From assembly GCF_003710985.1 (NCBI RefSeq), contig NZ_RHHT01000048.1, forward strand, positions 1 through 60,730: a stretch of 60,730 bases of DNA. The letters are read 5' to 3'. This stretch comes from Brevibacillus panacihumi. Its GTDB lineage: Bacteria; Bacillota; Bacilli; Brevibacillales; Brevibacillaceae. The notes under the pieces were generated by a model that was not told the DNA's origin, made no database searches, and saw only the letters and a list, made by a program, of their open reading frames with translations. Each line of letters starts with the position of its first letter. The first letter of the stretch is position 1. Both the position numbers and the translations under genes were made by a program. Of the stretch, positions 31,576-40,550 are shown piece after piece.

Positions 31576-31908
31576 TCAGTTGCGAATTTGCTTTCCATAG
31601 AAAACATGCCAATGCAGATGCTTGGAGTCCTGGTATGCACCGAGATTGGTCAGTACCCGGCTGGCCCCGTATTGGGAGACGACCTGCTCCGCGACGATTT
31701 TGACGACATCGATCAGTTCGAGAAGCAGATCAGAGTCGCTTTCCGCAAGCGTCAGGAGGGAGGAGATATGTTTTTTCGGAATGACGACGATGTGGACCTC
31801 GTAGAAGGGGCGGGTATGGTAGTAAGCTAGGACACGCTCCGTCTCATACACTTTTTCCACGGTAGTCTTGCCGCTCAGAACCTCTTCACAATAAAAGTCC
31901 TCTGACAT
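31576..31908 (-). CDS. HIT-family nucleotide-binding hydrolase
   Basis: A 110-residue protein with the histidine triad HLHWHVF near the C-terminus and a conserved VIPKKHISS strand. HIT proteins hydrolyse or transfer nucleotidyl groups such as from AMP-lysine or dinucleoside polyphosphates; substrate here is unknown. GGAGGAG precedes the ATG at seven bases. It ends the minus-strand unit with the FetAB-type genes, 17 bases downstream of the permease. Confidence 0.9.
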   Translation of the reverse strand: MSEDFYCEEVLSGKTTVEKVYETERVLAYYHTRPFYEVHIVVIPKKHISSLLTLAESDSDLLLELIDVVKIVAEQVVSQYGASRVLTNLGAYQDSKHLHWHVFYGKQIRN

Positions 31909-31925
31909 ATTGAGTACTCCTCCTC

Positions 31926-32684
31926 TTAGTTAACCTGTTCCGCGCGCAGCATCGAATCCTTGGTAAACCACAGCCGATAGCTCAACAGGCTGATCATGAC
32001 AGCCGAAATCGCTGCTGCAGACGAGAAAATGAGCATGATCAGGATCTGGTAGCGGACTGCTTCGATCGGGCTCGCTCCGGCGATAATCATCCCCGTCATC
32101 ATGCCGGGAAGCTGGACCAGCCCGATTGTTTTCATCGTATCGAAGGTAGGGATCATGCTGGCTTTTATCGAACGCTTCATAACATCCTGAATCGCTTGAC
32201 GGCGGGTTGCGCCCAATGACAAGAGCGCTTCGATCTCGCCGCGGGAACTGGCGGTCTCCTGATTCATCTGAGTGATAAAAAGGCTGCAAACAATCATGGA
32301 AGCCCCAATAATCATGCCGCTCATCGGAATCAAATACTGCGGGATCGGAGTAACGAGGCCGAGCAAGATCATGAGTCCCATCGTCACAATCTCCGTCACA
32401 CTCAAAGAGGCAAAAATCAGCCAATAGATTCCTTTCAGACGAGCGCCGCGACGGGACGCGTTCCAGGAAGCTACGGATATCATCATGAGCAGAAGCGCTC
32501 CGATGAAGCCGAAATGATTGGAATGAAACACAAACTGCAGGACATAGCCGATCGCGAGGAGCTGGACGGTGCAGCGAACGGTGCCAATGACGATGTCTTT
32601 GCCCATCCCGAGCTTCTGCCAGGTGGAGAGCATAAGCGCGATCAGAACAAAAGCGGCAGCAAACGACATGGAGAGATAGGTCAT
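31926..32684 (-). CDS. fetB: FetB-type iron export permease (UPF0014)
   Basis: A 252-residue membrane protein of six to seven helices in the UPF0014/YbbM family: GTVRCTVQLLAIGYVLQFVF, PLIPM-like segment YLIPMSGMIIGASM and VQLPGMMTGMIIAGASP match the family. In E. coli FetAB exports iron and protects against peroxide. The start overlaps the ATPase stop by four bases. Location beside siderophore uptake genes fits iron homeostasis. Confidence 0.88.
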   Translation of the reverse strand: MTYLSMSFAAAFVLIALMLSTWQKLGMGKDIVIGTVRCTVQLLAIGYVLQFVFHSNHFGFIGALLLMMISVASWNASRRGARLKGIYWLIFASLSVTEIVTMGLMILLGLVTPIPQYLIPMSGMIIGASMIVCSLFITQMNQETASSRGEIEALLSLGATRRQAIQDVMKRSIKASMIPTFDTMKTIGLVQLPGMMTGMIIAGASPIEAVRYQILIMLIFSSAAAISAVMISLLSYRLWFTKDSMLRAEQVN

Positions 32685-33439
32685 CGGGCTCCCTCCAGGC
32701 TTTCTGCCAGCAGATGCGATGGCCGAAGAAACGCTCTTGCCTCTTCTGTGCGAGTAGAGTCAAAAAAGGTCCGACTGTCCGCATCCTCCAAAAGCCTGCC
32801 ATCCGCCATAAACCAGATGCGCTGACTGGTAATCCGGGCTTCTTCCCAATCATGCGTCACCCAGAGGATCGTCGTACCGGAATGGGCGTGCAGATCGACG
32901 AGGAGGCGTTCTGTTGCCTGTTTGCTGATCGAGTCGAGGGAAGATGTCACTTCGTCCAAAAGCAGCACAGCAGGCCGCAGAAGCAGCGTACGGATCAAGG
33001 CCAGCCGCTGCTTTTCCCCGCCAGACAACTGCTGGGCGCCTGAATTCCAATCGAGATGATCCAACCCGATCTGTTCCATCCATTGGCGGGCTTGTGTGAG
33101 GTCGAAGCTGCGCTGATGGAGAAGCGCTGCAGCCCGCAAATTATCTTCTACACTCCCGGGCAGCATCACGGGCTGCTGGGCGACATAGCTCACGGTCATT
33201 CGCCACGCTTCCGGTGTCCATTGACTTAGGTCTCTGCCCTGCAGCCGCATCGAACCGCAGTCAGGAGCGGTCAGACGGCCCAGGATGCGCAGCAGGGTGC
33301 TTTTTCCCTGGCCGGATTTGCCCAGAATGCTGATGATCAATGGCTCTGCCACAGAAGCACTGAAGTCGCGAAAAAGCCAGGGACCATCGGGAGGATGGAG
33401 TTGTTTGCCCAGACCTTCCAGCTGAAGGATTGTTGTCAT
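32681..33439 (-). CDS. fetA: FetA-type ABC ATP-binding protein
   Basis: A 252-residue ABC ATPase. Walker A GKSGQGKST is near residue 38, signature QLSGGEKQRLALIRTL, Walker B VLLLDEVTSSLD, and H-loop VTHDWEEA. It is the partner of the UPF0014 permease in the FetAB type exporter. The ATG at 33439 lies five bases after AGGAGG; a longer frame upstream runs into the preceding terminator and is not used. Confidence 0.88.
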   Translation of the reverse strand: MTTILQLEGLGKQLHPPDGPWLFRDFSASVAEPLIISILGKSGQGKSTLLRILGRLTAPDCGSMRLQGRDLSQWTPEAWRMTVSYVAQQPVMLPGSVEDNLRAAALLHQRSFDLTQARQWMEQIGLDHLDWNSGAQQLSGGEKQRLALIRTLLLRPAVLLLDEVTSSLDSISKQATERLLVDLHAHSGTTILWVTHDWEEARITSQRIWFMADGRLLEDADSRTFFDSTRTEEARAFLRPSHLLAESLEGAR

Positions 33440-33457
33440 TACTGCCTCCTTAAATAC

Positions 33458-33494
33458 GGAAAACACCGAAGAGGACGAGTCTCCGGTGTTTTCC
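33458..33494 (-). terminator. Terminator of the cytochrome c gene
   Basis: GGAAAACACCG pairs with CGGTGTTTTCC; it lies between the cytochrome gene and the downstream FetA-type gene on the minus strand. Confidence 0.75.
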
Positions 33495-33518
33495 ATAACG
33501 TACGGGCTATCTATGTAC

Positions 33519-33911
33519 TTACTTATGTTCAGACAGCCATTCCGCAACCGCTTTGATTTCCGGTTGCTTTTTCAGCATTCCTGGTGGCATGCCGCCTCTA
33601 CCATCTTTGATAATTTTCGCGATCTCATCAGCGCTCAAGTGGGACCCTACGTTCGTCAGAGCAGGCCCAGAGATTCCTTCCAAGTTTTGGCCATGGCAGG
33701 ATGAGCAGTTTTGTTTGAAGATAGCTTCTGCATCAATGTTGGCAGTAGGTGCTCCGCCTTGCGCTTCGTTGCCGTGACTTGGCGGGAAAAAGATCGATCC
33801 TACGAGTGCAATGAGAAATACAAGAAACAAGATACCGAACGAAGTGAAAAAGGCCTTCGCGGAATCAATTACGTCGTTTTGATTCATGTCTTTTTTGTTG
33901 GACCCAGCCAT
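33519..33911 (-). CDS. Membrane-anchored c-type cytochrome
   Basis: A 130-residue protein. Residues about 20-43 are one hydrophobic anchor; a Gly/Ala linker leads to a single haem domain with CSSCHG and the axial Met in GGMPPGM. This layout is that of cytochrome c-550 (CccA) of Bacillus, which shuttles electrons outside the membrane to terminal oxidases. The ATG at 33911 follows GGGAGG. It is its own transcription unit. Confidence 0.9.
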   Translation of the reverse strand: MAGSNKKDMNQNDVIDSAKAFFTSFGILFLVFLIALVGSIFFPPSHGNEAQGGAPTANIDAEAIFKQNCSSCHGQNLEGISGPALTNVGSHLSADEIAKIIKDGRGGMPPGMLKKQPEIKAVAEWLSEHK

Positions 33912-34063
33912 CTGACAAAGACCTCCCAAGGCAAGTATAAAGGTTCACATGCAATTTTACGGCAAAATCATGACAGTTGCAAGGAGACTAGGAAAAGGAC
34001 AAAGAAAGTACACAATTTCCATATTATACACTTCATTTTGGAAGAATAAGGAATACTCCAGGT

Positions 34064-34092
34064 TTGACAGTTACACAGCCTTCTGATAAAAT
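34064..34092 (+). promoter_or_regulatory. Sigma-A promoter of the second tetR
   Basis: TTGACA, 17 bases, then TAAAAT. The -10 box overlaps the left arm of the operator at 34088. Confidence 0.75.
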
Positions 34093-34112
34093 GAATGATA
34101 GTCATTCATTTT
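34088..34112. promoter_or_regulatory. TetR operator copy 1
   Basis: Palindrome AAAATGAATGA-TAG-TCATTCATTTT. The same core ATGA(A/C)TGA-N3-TCATTCAT recurs before the SMR genes at 34759. Confidence 0.7.
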
Positions 34113-34132
34113 TGTGTTGGGGGAGAAGCTTG

Positions 34133-34717
34133 ATGTCCGGAAGCAAAGACGGAAAGCATCAAAAAATTTTAGAAGCAGCCATCGACGTTATTTCTGAAAA
34201 AGGGCTCGACAACACTTCTATCTCAGATATCGTAAAAAAGGCTGGAGTGGCGCAGGGAACCTTCTATTTATATTTCTCATCGAAAAAAGCTTTAATACCC
34301 GCGATTGCGGAGAATCTTCTCGGGATCACGCTGGAGCGCATCAAGGAGAAGACGCAAACGAAGGAAAAGCTGTGGGACGTGCTGGAGGTTGTGATCGACG
34401 AAACCTTCCACATCACCAAGACGTACAAGGATGTCATCGTCTTTTGCTATTCCGGGCTGGCCATCGAACATTCCATGGAAAAATGGGAAGCGATCTATCA
34501 GCCTTATTATGAGTGGCTGGAGGAGCTGTTAGAGCAAGCAAAGAGGAACAACGAGATCGCTGCCGACATCCATGTGAAGTGGACGGCCAGAATCATTATC
34601 AATATGGTTGAAAATGCGTCAGAACGATTTTATATCGGCATGGAGCAGGACGATACTTTGGATGGTTTCAAGAAAGAGATATTCAGCTTTTTAAAAAGAG
34701 CGTTGCTCAAGCCCTAA
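34133..34717 (+). CDS. TetR-family regulator of the SMR efflux pair (YvdT-like)
   Basis: A 194-residue protein. The HTH is in residues about 29-58 (NTSISDIVKKAGVAQGTFYLYFSSKKAL). The ATG at 34133 follows GGGGGAGA. It is followed by its own terminator and then the SMR pair. The same palindrome stands in front of both units, so it probably represses itself and the efflux genes. B. subtilis has the same order in yvdT-yvdS-yvdR. The inducing compound is unknown. Confidence 0.9.
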   Translation: MSGSKDGKHQKILEAAIDVISEKGLDNTSISDIVKKAGVAQGTFYLYFSSKKALIPAIAENLLGITLERIKEKTQTKEKLWDVLEVVIDETFHITKTYKDVIVFCYSGLAIEHSMEKWEAIYQPYYEWLEELLEQAKRNNEIAADIHVKWTARIIINMVENASERFYIGMEQDDTLDGFKKEIFSFLKRALLKP

Positions 34718-34721
34718 AGTA

Positions 34722-34748
34722 ATTGGAGATCATCCAATACTTTTTTTT
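34722..34748 (+). terminator. Terminator after tetR
   Basis: ATTGGA pairs with TCCAAT around GATCA, followed by eight T. Confidence 0.75.
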
Positions 34749-34758
34749 CAAACAAAAA

Positions 34759-34777
34759 ATGACTGACATTCATTCAT
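34759..34777. promoter_or_regulatory. TetR operator copy 2
   Basis: ATGACTGA-CAT-TCATTCAT differs from copy 1 by one base in the left arm and keeps the three-base centre. It lies just before the first SMR gene. Confidence 0.65.
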
Positions 34778-34798
34778 AAACGAAGGGAGACATTCATC

Positions 34799-35137
34799 AT
34801 GAGTTGGTTTTTAGTGATTACAGCAGGGATGCTGGAGGTGGTATGGGCTTCCAGCCTGAAAATCGCCTCGACACCGTTGCAGTGGACGGGAATTGTCCTG
34901 CTCATTGCGGTCAGCTTTATCCTGTTGATCCAATCGTATAAAAAAATCCCGGTTGCGATCGCCTACGCTGTCTTCGTAGGGATTGGAACGATCGGCACCT
35001 ATATTACAGGCGTTTTGACGGGGGACCCGTTTTCGCTGAAGCAAGCGATTGCCATGCTTGGCGTGCTGATTGGCATTATCGGGTTGAAGGTGTTTACCAA
35101 AGACAATGAAAGAGCAACGAAAGGGGAGCGGGCATAA
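34799..35137 (+). CDS. Small multidrug resistance protein, subunit 1
   Basis: A 112-residue protein with four membrane helices. The essential membrane glutamate is Glu13 (GMLEVVWASSLK). IAYAVFVGIGTIGTYITG is the conserved third helix. SMR proteins exchange protons for lipophilic cations. The stop overlaps the start of the second subunit by one base, so the two form a heteromeric pair like YvdS/YvdR. Confidence 0.92.
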   Translation: MSWFLVITAGMLEVVWASSLKIASTPLQWTGIVLLIAVSFILLIQSYKKIPVAIAYAVFVGIGTIGTYITGVLTGDPFSLKQAIAMLGVLIGIIGLKVFTKDNERATKGERA

Positions 35138-35451
35138 TGGCATGGATTTTATTGATCCTGGCGGGATTGGAAGAGGTCGTCGCTGTCGTTGCCATGAAGC
35201 ATATAGACGGTTTGAAGCGGAAAACGCCCTTGGTCGTCATGACGCTCGGGCTGGCGTTCTCCATATACTGCCTGACCCAAGCTATGCGAGAGATTCCGGC
35301 AAGCGTCGCGTATGCGGTATGGACCGGGATCGGTTCGGTAGGGATTACGACCTTGGGTTATGTATGGTTTAAGGAAAAGCTAAGCAAGGGGCAGGTGGCT
35401 TCTCTGGCGATTCTTGTCTTGAGCGTGGTGGCTTTGCGCGTGACCAGTTGA
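35137..35451 (+). CDS. Small multidrug resistance protein, subunit 2
   Basis: A 104-residue four-helix protein. The key acidic region is GLEEVVAVVAMK with Glu12/Glu13, and ASVAYAVWTGIGSVG is the conserved third helix. It is co-translated with subunit 1. Paired SMR subunits usually insert in opposite orientations. A 120-base gap with no clear terminator follows before secG. Confidence 0.92.
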   Translation: MAWILLILAGLEEVVAVVAMKHIDGLKRKTPLVVMTLGLAFSIYCLTQAMREIPASVAYAVWTGIGSVGITTLGYVWFKEKLSKGQVASLAILVLSVVALRVTS

Positions 35452-35571
35452 TGAAAGATTAAGAACTGAATATATATGGAAGGGAAAGCAGGTTGCTGAT
35501 CCTATCTAAATATGGTAAAGTAGTTTCATTGGTTTTGCACCGTCTTGAAATCCGTTTTGAGGTGAAATGAG

Positions 35572-35814
35572 ATGGCATTAGCTGCGAAAATTATACTTGT
35601 GATCGCAAGTATTGGTTTAATTATCGTCGTATTGTTGCAATCCGGAAAAAGTGCCGGCCTGTCTGGAGCGATTGGCGGGGGCGCGGAGCAACTGATGGGC
35701 AAGCAAAAAGCCCGCGGAATTGATGCTCTTTTAGGAAAACTGACCGTGGTATTTGCGGTTTTGTTCATGATCTTCGCGATTGTGCTCGGGTATTTCTTAA
35801 AAACGGGAGCGTAA
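35572..35814 (+). CDS. secG: Protein translocase subunit SecG
   Basis: An 80-residue membrane protein with two hydrophobic helices and the conserved cytoplasmic loop (LQSGKSAGLSGAIGGGAEQL). It assists SecYE in export. GAGGTGA lies eight bases before the ATG. The place upstream of rnr and smpB is conserved in Bacillales. Confidence 0.95.
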   Translation: MALAAKIILVIASIGLIIVVLLQSGKSAGLSGAIGGGAEQLMGKQKARGIDALLGKLTVVFAVLFMIFAIVLGYFLKTGA

Positions 35815-35830
35815 TAGACGTACGGTAGGA

Positions 35831-35857
35831 GACAGCAAGCTAGCCTTGCTGTCTTTT
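35831..35857 (+). terminator. Terminator after secG
   Basis: GACAGCAAG pairs with CTTGCTGTC, followed by TTTTT. Confidence 0.85.
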
Positions 35858-35960
35858 TCGCTATTGGGATTGCGTCGCAACAGAGCGGTGAATACTACAT
35901 AGTACAAGAGGATGCAACGAAGCCAGGCAGATGCCTGCGCTAACTTTAGGAGGTTTGTGA

Positions 35961-38471
35961 ATGAAAGAAGAAGATATCCTGGCGTTCATGCGGGAGCAAG
36001 CATATCACCCCATGACCGTGAAGGAGCTGGAGGCGGCATTCGGAATCGAGGATGCAGATGCCTTCAAAGAGCTGGTCAAAACGCTGAACGGGCTGGAGGC
36101 AAGCGGCGAAGTGGTTCGCACGCGTGCCAATCGCTACGGAGTGCCGGAAAAAATGAATCTGGTGCGCGGCCGTTTGCAGAGCCACCCGAAAGGCTTTGGC
36201 TTTGTGATTCAAGAAACACCTGAGTCGGATGACATCTACGTGCACGCCAACGATATGAATGGAGCGTTGCATGGCGATACCGTGCTCGTCCGAGTGGAGA
36301 AGGAAGTAGGCGGCAATCGGTTGGAGGGCCGCATCATTCGGGTCGTGGAGCGGGGAATCACCGAAGTGGTGGGGACATTCAAGGATGAGACCTACTACGC
36401 TTTCGTGATCCCGGATGAAAAACGACTCGGCAAGGACATTTTCATCCCCAAGGAAGCCTATAACGGAGCGGTCGACGGGCACAAGGTAGTGGCCAAAATC
36501 GTTCGCTATCCGGAAGGGCGCGTCAATCCGGAAGGGGAAGTCGTAGAGATTTTGGGGCATAAAAACGATCCGGGCGTCGATATTTTGTCGATCATCCGCA
36601 AGTTTGGGCTGCCGGAATCTTTCCCTGAGGAAGTACTTGCAGAGGCGGACGCAGCGCCGGACGAGATCTCCGAAGAAGAGATCCAGGGACGCCGCGATCT
36701 GCGCGACCGCATGATGGTCACCATCGACGGCGCGGATGCCAAAGACCTGGACGACGCGGTATCGCTGGAAAAACTGCCGAATGGCAACGTGCGCCTCGGC
36801 GTGCATATCGCGGACGTCAGCTACTACGTCCGGGAAAATTCCGCGTTGGACCAGGAAGCGTATCGCCGCGGCACCAGCGTCTATCTGGTGGATCGGGTCA
36901 TCCCGATGCTGCCGCATCGTTTGTCCAACGGCATTTGCAGTCTCAATCCGCAGGTAGACCGTCTGACGATCTCCTGCGATATGGAGATGGGACCGGATGC
37001 CAAGGTAGTCAAATACGATATTTTTCTCAGCGTGATCCGCACCAATGAGCGGATGACCTATGCGGATGTTCGCAGCATTCTGGAGGACAAGGACGAAGCG
37101 CTGATCGAGAAGTACAGTGACCTGGTCCCGATGTTCCAGGAGATGGAGAAGCTGGCGCTCAAGCTGCGCAAAAAGCGGATGCAGCGCGGAGCCATCGACT
37201 TCGACTTCCGCGAGGCGAAGATCTACGTCAACGATGAGGGCACCCCGACCGACATCGGGTTTCGGACGCGCTCCATCGCCGAGCAGATCATCGAGGAATT
37301 CATGCTGGCGGCCAATGAGACGGTCGCAGAGCATTTTCACTGGATGAAACAGCCTTTCATGTACCGGATTCACGAAGATCCCAATCAGGAAAAGCTCATG
37401 GCATTCATGGAGTTCGTCACCAACTTCGGCTATTCGATCCGCGGCAAGGGCAATTCCGTCCATCCGCGTGCCCTGCAGCAGCTGCTGGAGGAAGTAAAGG
37501 GCAAGCCGGAGGAGATCATCATCAGCACCGTGATGCTGCGCTCGATGAAGCAAGCGCGCTATGACGCGGAAAGTCTGGGGCACTACGGCTTGTCCACGGA
37601 TTTTTACACGCATTTCACGTCCCCCATCCGTCGCTATCCGGACCTCATCGTCCATCGGCGCATTCGCGATTGGATCGAGAAAGGCGAGCAGCTGCCGGAG
37701 AAGCGCTTGGCGTACTGGCAGGAGCATATGCCGCTAATCGCCGAGCATGCCTCGCAGCGCGAGCGTCTGGCAGTAGATGCGGAGCGGGAGACCGACGATC
37801 TGAAAAAAGCCGAATTCATGCTGGAGCGCGTCGGCGAGGAGTTCGAGGGCGTCATCTCGAGCGTTACGTCCTTCGGGATTTTTGTCGAGCTGCCCAATAC
37901 CATCGAGGGTCTCGTGCATGTCAGCTACCTGACCGACGACTACTACCACTACCATGAAAGAATGTATGCGTTGGTGGGCGAGCGGACTGGAAAGCAGTAC
38001 CGCATCGGGGATGTCGTGCAGGTGCGGGTCAGCAACGTCAACGTGGACGAGAGAACCATCGATTTTGAAATCGTCGGCATGACCAAGGCAGCAGGATTTC
38101 GCGGCAGCCGGGAGCGGACGCCGAAGGTCATCGACGGACGCGGCAAGGAACGAAAAGCCGGGGCACGTTCCAAGCAGGATCGTTCCCGTACAGATCGTCC
38201 TGGCCGGGATAAAGACAAGACGCATCCTGCCGCGATCCGGCAGAAATACAAGGAGCGCCGAGCCAGCCAAACGACAGCGGGAGGCAAAAAACCGCAGCGA
38301 CGCACTGGTGAGGCAGGGGCTGCTGGCAGTGAGGACGTCGTCGCTTTGACGACAGGAGAAGGTGCAGATACCGCGGTTCAGAAGCAGAAGGGCTTCTGGG
38401 AGGATCTTGTCCAGTCCAAGAAAAAGAAGCGTAAAAATGTGGCCAGCCAAGTGAAACGAAAACGGCGTTAA
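35961..38471 (+). CDS. rnr: Ribonuclease R
   Basis: An 836-residue 3'-5' exoribonuclease. An N-terminal winged helix (residues 1-60) precedes cold-shock domains, the RNB catalytic domain with the metal motif [12 protein letters not shown] near 255, an S1 domain near 623-700 ([18 protein letters not shown]), and a Lys/Arg-rich tail of about 125 residues. The long basic tail is typical and helps unwind structured RNA and interact with tmRNA-SmpB. GGAGG precedes the ATG. It acts in trans-translation together with smpB and ssrA downstream. Confidence 0.97.
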   Translation: MKEEDILAFMREQAYHPMTVKELEAAFGIEDADAFKELVKTLNGLEASGEVVRTRANRYGVPEKMNLVRGRLQSHPKGFGFVIQETPESDDIYVHANDMNGALHGDTVLVRVEKEVGGNRLEGRIIRVVERGITEVVGTFKDETYYAFVIPDEKRLGKDIFIPKEAYNGAVDGHKVVAKIVRYPEGRVNPEGEVVEILGHKNDPGVDILSIIRKFGLPESFPEEVLAEADAAPDEISEEEIQGRRDLRDRMMVTIDGADAKDLDDAVSLEKLPNGNVRLGVHIADVSYYVRENSALDQEAYRRGTSVYLVDRVIPMLPHRLSNGICSLNPQVDRLTISCDMEMGPDAKVVKYDIFLSVIRTNERMTYADVRSILEDKDEALIEKYSDLVPMFQEMEKLALKLRKKRMQRGAIDFDFREAKIYVNDEGTPTDIGFRTRSIAEQIIEEFMLAANETVAEHFHWMKQPFMYRIHEDPNQEKLMAFMEFVTNFGYSIRGKGNSVHPRALQQLLEEVKGKPEEIIISTVMLRSMKQARYDAESLGHYGLSTDFYTHFTSPIRRYPDLIVHRRIRDWIEKGEQLPEKRLAYWQEHMPLIAEHASQRERLAVDAERETDDLKKAEFMLERVGEEFEGVISSVTSFGIFVELPNTIEGLVHVSYLTDDYYHYHERMYALVGERTGKQYRIGDVVQVRVSNVNVDERTIDFEIVGMTKAAGFRGSRERTPKVIDGRGKERKAGARSKQDRSRTDRPGRDKDKTHPAAIRQKYKERRASQTTAGGKKPQRRTGEAGAAGSEDVVALTTGEGADTAVQKQKGFWEDLVQSKKKKRKNVASQVKRKRR

Positions 38472-38528
38472 ACAGTTGTTTAGGGCGCGTATAAGGCTGG
38501 AAAAGGCTGTTATGACCGGGAAAATGCC

Positions 38529-38557
38529 TTGCCACGACGGGCAAAATTTGCTAGACT
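38529..38557 (+). promoter_or_regulatory. Promoter of smpB
   Basis: TTGCCA, 17 bases, TAGACT, located 46 bases upstream of the smpB start. Confidence 0.6.
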
Positions 38558-38602
38558 AACTGATACTAACAGCGGAAAAATGCTGCAAGCGAGGTGATCT
38601 CC

Positions 38603-39076
38603 ATGTCCAAGGATAAAGCAGGTACCAAAACGATTGCCCAAAACCGAAAAGCACGTCACGACTACCATATCGAGCAAGTATTTGAGGCGGGCATCGCCTT
38701 GACTGGTACGGAGATCAAATCGGTGCGCGCTTCCCGTGTACAGCTCAAGGACAGCTTTGCCCGCGTGCAGGACGGCGAATTGCTCCTGTACAACGTGCAT
38801 ATCAGCCCGTATGAGCAAGGCAACCGGTATAACCATGAGCCGGAGCGCACACGCAAGCTCCTGATGAAACGCCTGGAGATTCTCAAGCTCAACGGGATGA
38901 TCCGGGAGAGAGGCTACTCGCTCGTCCCGCTCAGCATTTATTTGAAGGGCGGCTGGGCCAAAGTAGAGCTGGCGCTGGTCAAAGGGAAGAAGAACTACGA
39001 CAAGCGCGAGGACCTCAAGAAGAAGGACGCTGCACGCGAAGTCGAGCGTGCGCTGCGTGAGCGGCAGAAGGTATAG
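38603..39076 (+). CDS. smpB: SsrA-binding protein
   Basis: A 157-residue beta-barrel RNA-binding protein that delivers tmRNA to stalled ribosomes. [38 protein letters not shown] and the C-terminal basic tail [20 protein letters not shown] are family marks. GAGGTGAT matches the 16S tail and the ATG follows at four bases; a GTG nine bases earlier is inside the site. Confidence 0.98.
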   Translation: MSKDKAGTKTIAQNRKARHDYHIEQVFEAGIALTGTEIKSVRASRVQLKDSFARVQDGELLLYNVHISPYEQGNRYNHEPERTRKLLMKRLEILKLNGMIRERGYSLVPLSIYLKGGWAKVELALVKGKKNYDKREDLKKKDAAREVERALRERQKV

Positions 39077-39121
39077 CATAGCTCGGTTGGTTCGTGCTGG
39101 CAGGCCTGGCAGCAATCAACG

Positions 39122-39151
39122 TTGAGAAGTGCACCGGTTTTGTGCTATTAT
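39122..39151 (+). promoter_or_regulatory. Promoter upstream of ssrA
   Basis: TTGAGA, 18 bases, TATTAT. Predicted start is near 39158, about 95 bases before the mature tmRNA 5' end. Confidence 0.65.
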
Positions 39152-39182
39152 GAAGGAGCAATAAACACACTGTTAACAACAC

Positions 39183-39228
39183 AGTCTAGGTGTGGAACGG
39201 TCGTTGCCTCTCTTCGCCTAGACTTTTT
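39183..39228 (+). terminator. Terminator-like hairpin in the ssrA leader
   Basis: AGTCTAGGTG pairs with CGCCTAGACT (one G-T) and TTTTT follows. It lies between the promoter and mature tmRNA, so it either ends a short RNA or lowers read-through. Confidence 0.55.
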
Positions 39229-39252
39229 GTCACCTTTTTCTTCTCATACCCT

Positions 39253-39608
39253 GGGGGCGTTTTGGATTCGACGGGGATGGTAGAGCATGAGAAGCGAGCC
39301 GGGGGGCTGCGGACCTCGTCAACAACGCGGAACGCCATTAACTGGCAACAAACAACTTTCTCTCGCTGCTTAATAACCAGTGAGGCGCTACCACTCCATC
39401 GCCCATGTGGCGTGACTAGCGCTCAACTTTAGTGGGATACGCCGGAGGTCTCCGCCTGGGGCCGAAGGAAGAAGATCAATCAGGCTAGGTGCTGGGTCAG
39501 CGCGTCACTCCGCGAATCCATCACCGAAATTCAAATGAGTGACTGCGCTCGGAGATGCTCATGTATCGCTGTTTTCGGACGGGGGTTCGAATCCCCCCGC
39601 CTCCACCA
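39253..39608 (+). ncRNA. ssrA: Transfer-messenger RNA (tmRNA)
   Basis: The 5' end GGGGGCGTTTTGGATTCGAC and the 3' end GGGTTCGAATCCCCCCG, CCTCCACCA form the tRNA-like domain, 356 nt in all. The tag reading frame at about 39343-39372 encodes GNKQLSLAA followed by two stops, with Ala supplied by the tmRNA; it ends in the usual LAA degradation signal. It rescues stalled ribosomes with SmpB. It follows smpB, as in other Firmicutes. Confidence 0.97.
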
Positions 39609-39623
39609 TTACATAACGAGGAT

Positions 39624-39649
39624 ACCACCTGATGAAGGTGGTTTTTTTG
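39624..39649 (+). terminator. Terminator of ssrA
   Basis: ACCACCTGATGAAGGTGGT plus seven T. The same 19 bases recur at 60516. Confidence 0.85.
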
Positions 39650-39660
39650 TGTTTTTGGCG

Positions 39661-39736
39661 TCCTCGCTATACAGGACGGTTTCAGCATCGCTGATGTGAC
39701 TGTGTTTATGAGCGGTATGTCAATGTATAGCGAGGA
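39661..39736. repeat. Inverted repeat with 12-bp perfect arms
   Basis: TCCTCGCTATAC (39661-39672) is repeated inverted as GTATAGCGAGGA (39725-39736), 52 bases apart, just after the ssrA terminator. Might be a trace of a mobile element. The following 300 bases hold only short broken frames; one reads KMFFGLDVSLSS around 39905, loosely like the start of an IS110-type transposase. Confidence 0.5.
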
Positions 39737-40030
39737 ACCTCGTGTTCTATTCGAGTCGGTTAGCGCAATGGTTACGACGTGTATTCAGCTACGACGGTCT
39801 TTTCATACATATAGCATCGACTGATTTGAACAGCATAACCATGTGTATCATCTTGGATTCTAGCTGGATGAAAACTCTGCTGACGTATTTCTCAACCAGT
39901 TGACAAAATGTTCTTCGGGTTAGATGTTTCGCTATCCAGTAGACCTCTCAATGTCAGTACGTCGTATTTCACTGAAACAGTAATAATACTGGTTCGGGGA
40001 GAGTAAAAGACTGAACAGAACCGAATGAGT

Positions 40031-40295
40031 GTGGTACAGTTCTACCGGGCTTCCGATTTAGTTTCCGTGCTTCAGGAAAAATTTGCGGCAGGAACACTCA
40101 GCCGATTTCGCTAGAAATTGAAAAAGATAGATTTACTCATTCTTGATGAAGTTGGCTACGTGCCGTTTAGCCAAATCGGGTCTGAGTTATTGTTTATCGG
40201 CGTTAGTTGATCGCCTGGTGCACCACGCTCATATCCTCTCATTTACGGGTGAGAGTTTCCACTTCAAGCAGGCAATGGATAGAATTCCTCTATAG
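40031..40295 (+). pseudogene. Decayed istB (IS21-family helper ATPase)
   Basis: Translation gives VVQFYRASDLVSVLQEKF, a TAG stop after LSRFR, then KKIDLLILDEVGYVPFSQ and IGSELLF. After a frame change and a deletion of about 35 codons it continues LVDRLVHHAHILSFTGESF. This is the IstB order: the Walker B DLLILDEVGYVPF and the C-terminal LVDRL segment. One stop, one frameshift and loss of the N-terminal Walker A show it is dead. Found from broken frames because no open frame is long enough. Confidence 0.8.
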
Positions 40296-40329
40296 TTTCA
40301 AACGGCTGGCAAGTGCTTAGGCAATTTTG

Positions 40330-40550
40330 ACTGCAAAACTGAGCATTTTCTACTTGAAAAACCAGATCGGCCGCCCCCATGGTAAACCCGTGGCTTTTGA
40401 AAGGCCTTATATTTCCGATAGTAGGTTGCTTCAAGGATGCCGACAATACGTAGCACCAATTTGGCTGTATACCCCAGCTGTATCCACTTGTCAGCCTTGA
40501 ACCAGCTATTGTTTAAACTCGATTGGATGGCGTTTTCGTTGCATAAAAAA
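40330..40550 (-). pseudogene. Decayed IS3-family transposase remnant
   Basis: On the minus strand a Shine-Dalgarno-like AGAGGGGG is followed by MQRKRHPIEFKQ, the start of an IS3-type orfA, then a stop. About 20 bases on, KWIQLGYTAKLVLRIVGIL, EATYYRK and KPRVYHGGGRSGFS resemble the N-terminus of an IS3 orfB (the LxRxxGxxxxTYY segment). Most of orfA and orfB is missing, so the element is an internal-deletion fossil. Confidence 0.6.

Noticed and set aside
39190..39432. An open frame of 80 codons across the tmRNA
   Set aside because: It overlaps the tRNA-like domain and tag of ssrA; non-coding.
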